A stretch of 64,000 nt of DNA from Cynocephalus volans (GCF_027409185.1 NC_084462.1:183200071-183264070); one strand, 5' to 3'; shown: positions 11,649-23,644, numbered from the stretch's first letter. Translations and numbers: made by a program. The notes: generated by a model not told the origin, from the sequence alone.

Positions 11649-12278
11649 TAGAACAAATTTCCCCTTTCTAGAATTTCATAGTGATGGACTCACAGTATTT
11701 ACTCTCTGTATCTGGATTCTTTCACTCAGCATGTTTTTGAGATTCATCCATGTTGCTGTGTTTAGTGGTTCATTCCTTGGTATAGCTCTGTAGTAGTCCA
11801 CTGCATAGGCAGACACATTTTATTGATCCATTCACCTGTTGATGGTTATTTGGGTTGTTTTCAAGTTTGGTTAGTTGTGTATTAATCTTTGTGTGGGCAT
11901 ATATTTCATTACTGTTGGGTGAATAGCTAGGGATGGAATGGCTGGGTCATATGGTGAGTATATACTTACCTTTTTAAAGGAACGTCTTAAACACTTTTCT
12001 AGGATGGCTGCACCATTTTGCATCTCTACCAGCAGTGTATGGGGTCCCAGTTGCTCCAGACTCCCCCCAGCATGTGGTACTGGCAGTCTGGGAGCTTTAG
12101 TCTGAATAAGTGGGTTGTAGTGTCCCATTGTGATTTTATTTGCATTTCTCTGATGAATACTGGTATTGAGCATCTTTTTGTGTGATTATTATTTGTATAT
12201 CTTCTCTTTTGAAGTGTTTGTTCCAAATATTTTCCCTATTTTTTAAATGAGGTTGGCTATCTTATTATTGAGTTGTGT

Positions 12279-13970
12279 TATGCTGAGAGAAATTAGAGAG
12301 GATACAAGAAGATGGAAAGATATCCCATGCTCTTGGATTGGAAGAATCAACATAGTGAAAATGTCCATACTACCCAAAGTGATATACAAATTCAGTGCAA
12401 TCCCCATCAAAATTCCAATGACATTTTTCTCAGAAATGGAAAGAACTATCCAGACATTTATATGGAATCACAAAAGACCACACATAGCCAAAGCAACGCT
12501 GAGCAAAAAAAATAAAGCTGGAGGCATAACACTACCTGACTTTAAACTATACTATAAAGCTATAATAACCAAAACAGTATGGTACTGGCATAAAAACAGA
12601 CACACTGACCAATGGAATAGAATAGAGAATTCAGAAATCAACCCACACACCTACAGCCATCTGATCTTTGACAAAGGCACCAAGCCTACACACTGGGGAA
12701 GAGACTGCCTCTTCAGCAAATGGTGCTGGCAGAACTGGATATCAATATGCAGGAGAATGAAACTAGACTCATACCTTTCACCATACACTAAAGTCAACTC
12801 AAAATGGATTAAAGAATTAAATATACACCCTGAAACAATAAAACTTCTTAAAGAAAACATAGGAGAAACACTTCAGGAAGTAGGACTGGACACAGACTTC
12901 ATGAATACGACCCCAAAAGCATGGGCAACCAAAGGAAAAATAAACAAATGGGATTATATCAAACTAAAGAGTTTCTGCACAGCAAAAGAAACAATTAACA
13001 GAGTTAAAAGACAACCAACAGAGTGGGAGAAAATATTTGCAAAATATACATCTGACAAAGGATTAATATCCAGAATATAGAAGGAACTCAAACAACTTTA
13101 CAAGAAAAAAACAAGCAACCCAATTAAAAAATGGGCAAAAGAGCTAAGTAGGCATTTCTCTAAGGAAGATATCCAAATGGCCAACAGACATATGAAAAAA
13201 TGCTCAACATCACTCAGCATCCAGGAAATGCAAATCAAAACCACACTGAGATACCATCTAACCCCAGTTAGGATGGCTAAAATCCGAAAGACTCTGAACG
13301 ATAAATGATGGCAAGGTTGCGGAGAAAAAGGAACTCTCATACATTGTTGGTGGGACTGAAAAATGGTGCAGCCTCTGTGGAAAATGGTATGGAGTTTCCT
13401 CAAACAATTGCAGATAGATCTACCATACGACCCAGCTATCCTACTGTTGGGAATATACCCAGAGGAATGGAAATCATCAAGTCGAAGGTATACCTGTTCC
13501 CCAATGTTCATCGCAGCACTCTTTACAATAGCCAAGAGTTGGAACCAGCCCAAATGTCCATCATCAGATGAGTGGATATGGAAAATGTGGTACATCTACA
13601 CAATGGAATACTACTCAGCTATAAAAACGAATGAAATACTGCCATTTGCAACAACATGGATGGACCTTGAGAGAATTATATTAAGTGAAACAAGTCAGGC
13701 ACAGAAAGAGAAATACCACATATTCTCACTTATTGGTGGGAGAGAAAAATAAAGAGATAAATTCACACACACACAAAGGAAAAAACACCGGGGAGGGGGG
13801 AGAAGAAGACATAACGATTACAATTCTTTGAAGTTGACATAACAAGCATACAGAAAGGACATTGTTGGGTGGGAGGGGGAGAGGGAGGAGGGAGGAGGAA
13901 GGGAGGTTTCGGTGATGGGTCACAATAATCAACCACATTGTATATCAACAAAATAAAACTTAAAAAAAAA
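12279..13970 (+). mobile_element. Young 5'-truncated L1 (ORF2 C-terminal part and 3'UTR)
   Basis: A 1.7-kb L1 insertion bounded by a perfect 14-bp target duplication 'ttattgagttgtgt' (12265-12278 and 13971-13984). It carries the end of the ORF2 reverse transcriptase and C-terminal region, open for 277 codons to a premature TAG at 13078. Visible landmarks are [20 protein letters not shown] and [12 protein letters not shown]. The 3'UTR has CA repeats and a G-rich run at 13790, ending in poly-A. It is about 97% similar by eye to the copy at 43759-44700, so both belong to one recently active subfamily. Confidence 0.9.
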
Positions 13971-14198
13971 TTATTGAGTTGTGTGAGTTTGTGGATATAC
14001 TGGGTACAAGTTCTTTGTCAAAGATATGTATTGGAAATGTTTTCTCCCAGTCTGGCTTGCCTTTGCATTTTTTAATGGTGTCTTTTGAAGACAAAACATT
14101 TTTATTTTGATGATTAATTTAGTGATTTTTCCTTTATGGTTTGATCGTTTTATGTCCTGTGTAAGAAACCTTTGGCTAAGTCAAGATTGCAAAGGTTG

Positions 14199-14850
14199 GA
14201 AAACAGTATGTAGGTTTCTGAAACAACTACAGATAGATCTACCGTGGGATCCAGCCATCACACTTCTTGCTAAATACTCAAGGGAATGGAAATCATCATG
14301 TTGAAGGGATACCTGCACTCCCATGTTCATTGCAGCTCTGAATAGCCAAGGTATGGAACCAATCTAAATGTCCATTGATGGACAATTGGATAAGGAAAAT
14401 GTGGTATATATACACCATGAAATACTACGGTGCCATAAAAAAGAATGAAATTCTCCCATTTGCAACAGCATGGATGAGCCTGGAGAAACTTATGTTGAGT
14501 GAAATAAGCAGAGCACAGAGGGATAAATACCGTATGTACTCACTGATAAGTGGGAGCTAAGACAGAAAGAAGGAAGGAAAGAAAGACCACAGTGGTGTGT
14601 TGGACTTGCAGGGGAGAGAACATACCTAGGAATACAAAGTGGAGTGGGGAGAGGGGGATGGGGAGGGAGGTCGGGGATAATCAGGGGGATAATTAGGTGG
14701 GAGACACGGGGTATAATCACGATTTGTGGTAATGGGCATGCTGCCAATATGGATCTGGCCATCACATCTGGGAACAAGTGGTGACAATTAGCTTTGTACG
14801 CCATGAATATTCATAACCAATAAAATTTTTTTTTTTTAATTTAAAAAAAT
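14199..14850 (+). mobile_element. 5'-truncated L1 of a second subfamily
   Basis: Contains the last part of ORF2 ('GIYTQE'-type region, YNGILLSNK-like C-terminus eroded) and a distinct 3'UTR with a G-rich run at 14640-14700. It ends 'ccaataaaattttt' and an A-rich tail. The 13-bp target duplication 'attgcaaaggttg' is at 14186-14198 and 14851-14863. The 3'UTR is unlike that of the copy at 12279-13970. Confidence 0.85.
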
Positions 14851-15275
14851 ATTGCAAAGGTTGTCTATTACGTGTTCTAGAATTTTTATAGTTTTGGCTT
14901 TTCCATTTAGGTCTGTGATCCATTTCAAGTTTATTTTTTACTTTTTGCTTGTTTTGGGGGTGGTGGAGATGTGAGGTTGAGATTTAAATTTTTCCATGCA
15001 TTTGTTGAAAAGAATATACTTTCCCTATTGAGTTACCTTGAGACCTTTGTTAAAAATCATATACGTGTGGGTTTATTTCTGGAGTCTCTTCTGTTACATT
15101 GATTTATATGTTTGCCCTTAAACCAGTAATATCCCACAGTCTTGATTATTGCCATTGCAGCTTACTTTACTAACTCTTGAAATAAGATTGTGAAAGTCTT
15201 TCAACTTTTTTTCAAAATGGTTTTTAGTATTCTAGGTTTTTTGCCTTGCCACGTAGGTTTAAGGAGGTGCTCATT

Positions 15276-15490
15276 GGAGGATTTCAGATTTTCGAATTAG
15301 GGATGCTCAACTGGTAAGTATAATGCAAATATGAGGGTACTTCAAAAAGTTTGTGGAAAATTAAAAGATAATAGGAATATCTCTATGAACTTTTTGAAGA
15401 TCCCCTTGTATTCCAAAATCCAAAAAGATCTGAAATCTGAAACACTTCTGGTCCCAAAGCATTTCAGATAAGGGATACTCAACCTGTAGA
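15276..15490. mobile_element. Tigger-like DNA transposon fragment, split
   Basis: Arms 'attagggatgctcaactggt', 'aagtataatgcaaat' and 'ttccaaaatccaaaaagatc', then 'gcatttcagataagggatac', match a TcMar-Tigger family of mammals. The two arms join precisely when 15332-15408 plus one TA are removed. Confidence 0.6.
15332..15408. mobile_element. 77-bp palindromic mariner-like MITE
   Basis: Terminal inverted repeats of about 25 bp ('tgagggtacttcaaaaagtt' against the complement of 'aactttttgaagatcccctt') flank a short AT-rich middle. TA dinucleotides at 15330-15331 and 15409-15410 are the expected Tc1/mariner target duplication. No coding capacity. Confidence 0.7.
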
Positions 15491-17086
15491 AAGTTTGGGA
15501 TCAGCCCATCAATTTCTATGAAAATGCCTGCTGGAATTAATTAGGATTTTGTTGATTCTATGATTGTATGGGGAGCACATCTTAATAGATGAACAAGGTA
15601 TTTCTCTCCATTTATTTAGGTCTTCTTTAATTTCTGTCACTCATGTTTTATTCCTAGGTGTCTCATGTTTTCTGTTGCTGTTGTAAGTCTTATTTTCTTT
15701 TGGCATTCTATTATGAACATTTTCAATCATACAGCAAAGGTAAAAGAATTTTATGGTGAACATCAGTATATTGTACAGCTAGATTTTAACATTAACATTT
15801 TACTTTACTTGTTTTATCACCTTTCCCCATTTCTCCATTCTTCAGTCCGTCATATTTTTTGATGCATTTCAAAGTAAACTGTCAATGGCATTACATTTCC
15901 TGTAAATATTACAGATGTGTTCAAGATCTATTTACTTCTTTTTGGTTTACTTTTCTTTCTTATGAAATGTACATGCAGTGAAATGCATAAATCTTAAGAG
16001 TTTATCCTGTGAGTTTAGATGAATGCAGTCAATCCCCTGGAAAGATATAGGACATTAACACCACCCCAGAAAATTCCCTCACGCCACTTCCTGGGTAGCC
16101 TTTCTCTTCACTTACAGAGAAGCAGCGACAGGTCTGAGTATTTTCCACCATGGATTAGTTTTGCCTGTTTTAGAACTTCAGTTAGCATATTATTTTAAAA
16201 ATTTGATTAATAGGCTTTATTTTTTAGAAGTTTTAGGTTTATAGAAAAGTCGAGCATATAGTACTGAGAGTCTCCAATCCGCCTCTTCTCCACACAGTTT
16301 CCCTATTCTTAACCTCTTGTGTTAGTATGGCACATTTGTTAACAATCGATGAACCGATATTGATGCCTTATTCTTAACTGAAGCCCCTAGTTACGTCATC
16401 AGCGTTCACTGTGTACTCTGTCTACATCCCGTGGGTTTTGACAGATACATAACGCCGTGTATCCACCATTACAGTACGGTGTAGAATAACTTCACTGCCC
16501 TAAAGTCCTCTGTGCCCCCGACCCCCTTCCCACTGGCCACCACTGATCTTTTTACTATCTCTGTAGTCTTTTTTTCTTTTCCAGAATGTCATGCATTTGG
16601 AACCATACGGTCTGTAGCCCTTCCAGACTGGCTTCTTTCACTCAGCAATATGTATTTCAGGTTCCTCCATCTCTTTTTGAGGATTGACAGTTCGTTTTTA
16701 CTGCTGGATCATGTTTCGTTGTATGGACATGCCACAGCTTGTTTATCCGTTCACCTGGTGAGGGACGTCTTGGCTACTTCCAGTTTTTGGCAATTTGAAT
16801 GAATTTGCTATAAACATTTGTGTGCAGGTTTCTGTGTGGATGTAAGTTTTCAGCTCATTTGGGTAAATACCAAGGAGTGCAGTTGCTGGATCAGATGACA
16901 AGCGTACGTCTAGCTTTGGAAGAGACTGCCGGACTGTCTTCTAGGGTGGCTGTGCTGCTCCTATTCCCGCCAGCAGTGAAGGAGGGTTCCTGTTGCTCTG
17001 TGCTCTCATCAGCATTTGGCGTGGTCGTCGTTTCAGATTTTTGCCATCCTAGGAGGTGTGTGGTGGTGGTCTCATTATTTTGTTTT

Positions 17087-17152
17087 GGTTTTTTGCAGCC
17101 GGCCAGTAAGGGGATCTGAACCCACGACGTTGGTTTTACAAGGCCATGCTCA
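17087..17152 (-). mobile_element. Partial tRNA-derived SINE, antisense
   Basis: 'gcagccggccagtaagggga', 'tctgaacccacgacgttggt' and 'tttacaaggcc' correspond to the 3' half of the tRNA-like body in antisense. The A-box half is missing or decayed. Confidence 0.6.
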
Positions 17153-17231
17153 TTGTTTAAATTCCCTAATGACATATGTCATTATCTTTTCATGTGATTA
17201 TTTGCTGGAAAATTCCATAGTATTTGGAGAT

Positions 17232-17640
17232 TTAAAACCACACTTCTAAACAACACAAGGTTTAAAGAAAAAATATTAAGAAAAATTTTTTAAATACTTT
17301 GAACTAAATGAACATTAAAATACAACTTAAAACTTGTGGTATGCAGCAAAAGTAGTACTTAGAAGGAAAATTATAAAATTGAATCCATATATTAGAAAAG
17401 AAGGAAAATCTAAAATCAAGAATTTAAGCTTCCATCTTAGGAAACTAGAGGAAAGAAGAGCAGTAGAAAACTAAAGCAAGCAGAAGAAAAGAAATGATAA
17501 AAATTAGAATAGAAATCATGAAACTGAAAGCAAAACTAAGGAAAAAAATCAATGAAACCAAAAGCTCATTCTTTTAAAAGATCAAATTGATAAAACTCTA
17601 GTCAGGCTAGCCAAAAAAAGAAGGCCCGCTATATTTTTGT
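17232..17640 (+). repeat. Old L1 ORF2 fragment, sense
   Basis: A-rich sequence whose eroded frame resembles the linker between the L1 endonuclease and reverse-transcriptase domains ('...INETKSSFF..INKTL.RLA' near 17545-17615). It is in the opposite orientation to the tract before it. Confidence 0.6.
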
Positions 17641-17709
17641 TACTGATTTCCAGTTTAATTTAATTGTGGTCTGAGAGCATCTAAAAAAAAGAAATGGAAT
17701 GAAAAAAAA

Positions 17710-18870
17710 AAAAAAAAACAACCCTGCTTTGTTTACAAAATTAAGCAAGGAGTTATACTGATTTAGTGAAATTCACGTCAGAAAATACATTTTCAGTGAA
17801 AATTCATCATTGTTGATATAATGCTGATTGATGTGTTTTAAATTCACAAACACTTTGTTGAAATGAAATGGTGTCAGAAAGGCAGAGTAGAAATTTTGGA
17901 GCAGTTTCCTAACTGATCTCTAACTGCCGTCTCTTCTCTCGTCCTCTGCCCTGTGGCCTTGGTCCTGCTTGTCAAGTGCAGTTCGCGTTGGCGCTGTGAT
18001 GCTGGGGCAGCTGTGGTGTGGGGGCCTCCTCTCAGCCTGGACCTGGGCCCTGCTTGTCCTGTCCTGCTCGCCCTGCAGCCAGCCCCTGGCCCGCCAGCTG
18101 TTCCTCCCCTTTCTCTCTGCACACACTTCCTTCCCCGTGGACTTCACCCGCTGCGGGAGCCCCTGGAAGTGTTGCTTCTACTGCCAAGCTGTCCAGAGTC
18201 TCTGGACAGAATCAAGGACCCCTTTTCCTGAATTCCCAGAATTTGCTTACACTGCCAGAATTAGGCAGTTCATTTACTCAATAAGCATTCTTTGATTGCC
18301 TGTTGGGGGTGCTAAGCTTCCTCTAAGAGCGGAGTTTTTCATGTTGTATTATCTCTTGAGGGTAGACTATATTTTATTAAATTCTGAATCTGAAGTACTT
18401 GACACCTAGTTGATATTCAAGTACAGTTTGAGTAGAATCCACAATAGCCTGAGAAGAGAATTACTTGTCTGCGTGGGTCGGCCTGCTGGCATCTGTCAGG
18501 AAGGGCTTGCAGAGGCAGCCCTGGTGTTTGTAGGAGCAGGAGGACTGTGATGGGACTGGGGTCGGGTAGGGTTGGGCTTGGGGAATGCGCTGCAAGCTGG
18601 GCATCAACCAGCCTCAGAGGTGAGCCTCTCCCAGGCCCTTGCTAACCCGCTGGGCCCACCTGGTGCTGCTGATCCGCCTGCCGCGTGCACCTCCCTCTTG
18701 GGCTGTCACGGGGCTTGTTGCTATGGAGACGTCAGAGTGTGCTGCATTCAGATGGAAGAGTGACGTGTTAAATGTAAAATGGGTTACTGAAATGGAATCA
18801 CAGCAGTTCACAATGACTAACAAGTGCAGAAATAAATTATTAAAAATGTAAATTTTAGAAAAAAACTTTC
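17710..18870. other. Intergenic, nothing recognised
   Basis: No gene or RNA gene seen. GC-rich between 17950 and 18230, where overlapping ORFs of about 90-108 codons have no family signature. Confidence 0.35.
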
Positions 18871-18874
18871 TAAA

Positions 18875-18990
18875 CAACTGAGTACCTACTAGGTACCAGG
18901 TTATTATCATACAGGGTGCTGGGGAGAGAAATGAAAAAGGTTTCTGCCCAGAAGAGCTCACAGTAGAGTGGGGAGACAAGCAGACTGTGG
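18875..18990 (-). repeat. LINE-2 3' end fragment, antisense
   Basis: 'gagtacctactaggtaccag' followed by 'gtgctggggagagaaatgaa' and 'agctcacagtagagtgggga' is the antisense of the L2 3' terminus. Confidence 0.55.
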
Positions 18991-18999
18991 AACATGGCT

Positions 19000-19620
19000 G
19001 CTGCGTGTGCCTGGCGGTGGACAGAGTGCAGCAGGAGCCCTTGACCAGGTGGCCTCAGCTTGGTTTCTGACCTGGTGGGGGTGGGGTGCGTGGACCTTTG
19101 CCCTGGGTGTTTCCTCAGGTACCTGGCAATTCAGTTGTGCTTTGGAGGAAGACAGGTAGAAGAGTGTTTGGGGATGGGGTGGGCATTGCAGTTCCTCTGA
19201 AAAGCTCATGAAGACCATCAGAGAGCCGCATGTGTTGGGGGCTGGATAGTTGCAGGACAGCTGGGGGGTAGGACCAAAGGGAGGAAAATTAGCGAAACAG
19301 AAAGCTGAAGAGGCAGAGAGCAGGTGGTGTTTCGGTCTGTCCTGCGATGCCTCCCCCACCCCACGCTGAGAATCTCTGATAGCGAACACCCCCGTTCTGA
19401 GGATTGCTTCTCTCCCTCTCAGTGACCCAAACCAGAAGCTCTGAAGCTCCGGAGCCAAGTTCTCTGCTGTGTGGAGAAAGCCAGCCTGCTGCTGGAGCGA
19501 CGGCTGAAGCAGGGATGGGAGGAGGGGGGTCTTAGGGGACACGAGTCCTTGCTTGGTTCCAGCCACTGTCCCGACCCTGGGTTCCATGAGATTCAAGGAG
19601 TCTGATGAAAAATTCCGCTT
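19000..19620. other. Intergenic, nothing recognised
   Basis: Moderately GC-rich sequence; a 212-codon minus-strand ORF (18958-19596) has no start context, motif or family signature that I can support as a gene. Confidence 0.35.
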
Positions 19621-19629
19621 TTTATGCCA

Positions 19630-20140
19630 GCTGGTTCAGGTGTGGTTTCTTGCTGAAATAATGCCAGTACACAGTGGCTGAGCACAAAGAAGCGTGGGCT
19701 TCACAGTCAAGGCGGTGCCTGCCAGTGAAGGCTTTCGGCAGGGCAGCAACATGCTCACATTTGGACTGTATAGAGTGTTCTGGTATTGGGGTGCCAAAGC
19801 GATGGGCAGGATAGGAGGATGAGGTGGTGAGACCAGCTCCTAGTGCAGCAGGAGGGCCCTTGCAGCAGTGGGGAAGCCGGGGAAGGGGAGAAGAATGGGT
19901 TCTCAAAACAACAAGGAGGGAGGCTTGGCAGGACTTCGGGACTGGCCAGCAGTGGCCAACAAACAGTCTTCTGGGATGGCCACGGGGCTTCAGTAGCTAA
20001 CTGGGTCAGTTAGACATCCTCTGCCAGGAAAATGAAAAATAAGAAGAGCGGATTTGTGGAGTAGGGGAAGATTATGGATTTGGGCTTGAACGTACCCATG
20101 GGGCAGCCGAGTCGAGGTGTAGAAGAAGCTGTGAGATGTC
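19630..20140 (-). repeat. Probable LINE-2 fragment, antisense
   Basis: 'gaaggctttcggcagggcag' with 'caacatgctcacatttggac' and 'tgagaccagctcctagtgca' follow the order of an antisense L2 segment, strongly diverged. Confidence 0.4.
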
Positions 20141-21047
20141 CGCAGGGCAGGAGAGGGTCTGGGTGGAGGGAGAGGTTAGGGAGGCAGCAGTGTACAGTGG
20201 TGGCTGACCTGTTTTATTATTCCACCTATTCCACATATAAGCCCTGCAGATTTCAACTTCCAGGTACGCCTGAAATTCCATGTGTTACCACCTCATGGCC
20301 CCATGCTGGCCACCAGATCCCTGGCGCCAGCAACTTCCTGCCGGTTTCTCCCCTGCTTCTGTTCTTCCTCCCTCTGGTCCATTCTACGTGCAGTCCTCCT
20401 CCTTGAAGAATGTGGATCAGATCAGAAAAGTAAGTGTTGACAAATCTCACAGGACCCAAAGGTTCTGAAGTATCATCTTTGTGGGTTGGGGATGTACAGG
20501 GAAAGAACGCATCTCGACGTGGGAAAGAACGCATCTCGACGTGGGAAACTTTTAGGATTGAGTTTGCACATCCTGAGCACAGTGAAGGGAAGGGGGCCAT
20601 GAGGCAGGATTTCCGAGTAAACGAGGGTGATGCAGTGAATTGCAACTTGAACCTGCTGGGAAAACGAGGAAGAGGAGGGATAAGGAACAATCAATGCATG
20701 GTAAGTAATAAACCCAAAGGTAAGGGAACAAACTCAAGTATATTAGTTATTACATGCACATAATTTTCCCAGCAAAAGACACACTGTCAAATGGGGCTAA
20801 AAAAATAAACCCCAGCCGGATGGATTGAAGACACACTTAAAGTGGTGAAAGCTGAAAATAAAGGTGGGGGCAAAGATGACATAAATGCAAACAAAAAGAA
20901 AGCTGAGGTTGCACTATCAGCATCAGGCAATGGACATTTAAAGTCAAGAGCACTAAGTAAAAAGGAATATGATTTAATGTCAGCAGCAGAATGACATGTT
21001 ACGAGCATGTGTGCACCAGGCAGCATACTGACAGAAGAGTGTATACA
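20140..21047. other. Intergenic, nothing recognised; contains a 22-bp tandem duplication
   Basis: No gene seen. A perfect 22-bp unit beginning 'gggaaagaacgcatctcgac' is present twice in tandem (20499-20520 and 20521-20542). The A-rich part after 20790 could be old repeat material but I cannot assign it. Confidence 0.4.
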
Positions 21048-21061
21048 GAAAGGTTGTAGAG

Positions 21062-22793
21062 CTTTTTTTTTTTTTTTTTTTTTACAACGGGTTTGCTGCC
21101 AGAACACAGGTGTCATGAAAACCACTGCCAAATCAAAGCCAAAATGGGAAAGGAAAAGACTCATATTAACATCGTCATCATTGGACACGTAGACGCAGGC
21201 AAGTCCACCACGACTGGCCATCTGATGGACAAGATGGGATTGACGAAAGAATCATCAGAAAGTTTGAGAAGGAGGCTGCTGAGATGGAAAAGGGCTCCTT
21301 CAGGTATGTCTGGGTCTTGGATAAACTGAAAGCTGAGCGTGAGCGTGCTATCACCATGGAAAGCTCCTTGTGGAAATTTGAGGCCAGCAAGTATTACCTG
21401 ACTATCATTGATGCCCCAGGACACAGAGACTTTATCAAAAATGTGATTACAGGCACATCTCAGGTGACTGTGCTGTTCTGATTGTTGAACTGGTGTCTCC
21501 GAGAATGGGCAGACCTGTGAGCATGCTCTTCTGGCTTCCACACTGGGTGTGAAACAACAGATCGTTGGTGTTAACAAAGTGAATTCCACTGAGCCACCCT
21601 ACAGCCAGAAGAGATAGGAGAAAATTGTTAAGGAAGTCAGCACCTACATTAAGAAAATTGGCTACAACCCCAACACAGTAGCCTTTGTGCCAGTTTCTGG
21701 TTGGAATGGTGACAACATGCTGGAGCTGAGTGCTAATGTGCCTTGGTTCAAAGGATGGAAAGTCACCTGTAAAGATGGCAATGCCAGTGGAACCACACCG
21801 CTTGAAGCTCTGGATTGCGTCTTGCCACCAACTCGTCCAACTGACAAACCCTTGTGTGTGCCCCTCCAGGATGTCTACAAAATTGGTGGCATTGGTACTG
21901 TCCCTGTGGGCCAAGTAGAGACTGGTGTTCTCAAACCTGGCCTGGTGGTCACCTTTGCTCCAGTCACCATTACAACTGAAGTAAGGTCTGTTGAAATGCA
22001 CCATGAAGGTTTGAGTGAAACTCTTCCTGGAGACAGTGTGGGCTTCAATGTTACGAACGTGTCTGTCAAAAGATATTCGTCGTGGCAGTGTCGCTGGTGA
22101 CAGCGAACATGACTCACGAATGGAAGCAGCTGGCTTCACTGATCAGGTGATTATCCTTAGCCGTCCAGGCCACATCAGTGCTGGTTATGCCCCTGTACTG
22201 AATTGTCACACAGCCCACATTGCTTGCAAGTTTGCTGAGCTGAAGGAAAAGATCGGTCGGCATTCTGGTGAGAAGCAGGAAGGTGGCCCTAAATTCTTGA
22301 AATCTGGCGATGCTGCCATCCTTGATATGGTTCCTGGCAAGCCCATGTGTGTTGATTTCTCTGACTATTCTTCTCTGGGTCGTTTTGCTGATATGAGACA
22401 GACAGTTGATGTGGGTGTCGTCAAAGCAGTGGACAAGAAGGCTGCTGGAGCTGGCAAGGTCACCAAGTCTATCCAGAAAGCTCAGAAGGCTAAGTGAATA
22501 TTATCCCTAATCCCTGCCACCCCAGTCTTAATCAGTGGTGGAAGAATGGTCTCAGAACTGTTTATCTCAAGTGACCATTTAAGTTTAATAGTAAAAGACA
22601 GGTTAATGATAACGATGCATTGTAAAACCTTCAGAAAGAAAAGAGAATATTTTGTGGACCATTTTGGTTTTTTGTGTGGCAGTTTTAAGTTATAAGTTTT
22701 TAAAATCAGTACTTTTTAATGGAAACAACTTGACCAAAAATCTGTCACAGAATTTTGAGACCCATTAAAACAAAGTTTAATGAGAGAAAAAAA
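21062..22793 (+). pseudogene. EEF1A1P: EEF1A1 processed pseudogene
   Basis: An intronless copy of the mRNA for translation elongation factor 1-alpha 1, the GTPase that delivers aminoacyl-tRNA to the ribosome. It spans the 5'UTR (from a pyrimidine run at 21062, then 'acaacgggtttgctgccaga'), the start context and ATG at 21144 ([20 protein letters not shown] with the P-loop intact), the whole body and the 3'UTR. The stop is at 22495 after a conserved KAQKAK end. Breaks include a deletion near 21235, a deletion near 21487 (the region after 'DCAVLIV'), an in-frame TAG at 21616 and a further frameshift near 22080. A degraded target duplication is likely: 21048-21061 and 22794-22807 agree at 10 of 14 bases. 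It cannot encode a full-length protein and has no introns or promoter of its own. Confidence 0.95.
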
Positions 22794-22807
22794 GAAAACT
22801 TATAGAA

Positions 22808-23640
22808 ATGCAAGCGAATCTCGCGAAAACGCAGTGACAGTGGGTGATCTCAGTGCACCTCTTTTCAATTCTGAGAGTTCTAAGTGACCGAATAGGAAAC
22901 AGGAATTAAATAGTATTGTCAATAAAGCTGCTGTAGTCCCTATATAGACTCCAACATCTCTCGAATTGAAAGTATGATTTTTTTCTTATGTTGGTGAAAC
23001 ATTTATAAAAATAGATCATGTGCTTAACACAAACACTTTTTAAATAAGGCGATTTTAAAAGCCACATTTTGGGGCTATAATTCATTAAAATTAGACATAT
23101 ATAATGAAAAAGTGGCCCCCTTCCAAATTTTAACTTCTTGAAAATTAAAATCAAACAGAAAACATGTTCCTAGATAGCTCCTAGGTCAAAGAAGAAATTA
23201 AGAGTCATTACAAACTACCAAAAAGGTAATAAAAAGACTCTTGTACTAAAACCTGCAAGCGGCTCAGACTAAAAAAAAGAAAAACAAAAAAACAAAAAAC
23301 AACTATATTTAAGAAATTAGAAAAAGAAAAAACAATTGCTAGGAAGATAAATGTATTATAGATATAGAATCAGGATATAGAAATTAATAAATCCAAAAGC
23401 TGGTTTCATAAAAATGAATAATTCACAAGTCTGATTAAGATATAAAATAAGAAAGAGAGCAAAACGGACTGGATTAAAATTTTACCACTGAAAAGGGTCT
23501 AGCATCAGATAGTTTCATTCTCTTTAGAGAACAGATGAATGAAATGTGTCGAAGCCACAAAAACATGAATATCTTCCAGTCATTAAAACAGCTAGCTTGT
23601 AACTTTAATATCAAAACCTGTTGAAGACAGTGTCAGTGGT
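22808..23640. other. A-rich intergenic sequence with probable old L1
   Basis: AT-rich sequence. The part at about 23060-23640 has eroded L1 ORF2 character ('aaaaccaaagctggttt'-like phrase near 23393 and 'gtgtcgaagccac'). No gene seen. Confidence 0.4.
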
Positions 23641-23644
23641 AGAA

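Larger units (their letters stand above)
11655..17230 (-). repeat. Ancient L1 tract, antisense, with nested insertions
   Basis: One or more old L1M copies on the minus strand. The tract is interrupted by a young L1 (12279-13970), a second L1 (14199-14850), a Tigger fragment carrying a tiny palindromic element (15276-15490) and a partial SINE (17087-17152). Antisense ORF2 landmarks include 'ggaatggctgggtcatatgg' at about 11935 and 'tcaatttctatgaaaatgcc' at about 15509. The joins across the two L1 insertions are clean once the target duplications are removed. Confidence 0.7.

Noticed and set aside
12247-13080. 277-codon ORF as a cellular gene
   Set aside because: It is the C-terminal part of L1 ORF2 in a 5'-truncated insertion with target duplications.
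21093-22497. Functional elongation factor gene
   Set aside because: No introns, an in-frame stop, several frameshifts and deletions, and flanking duplication-like sequence mark a processed pseudogene.
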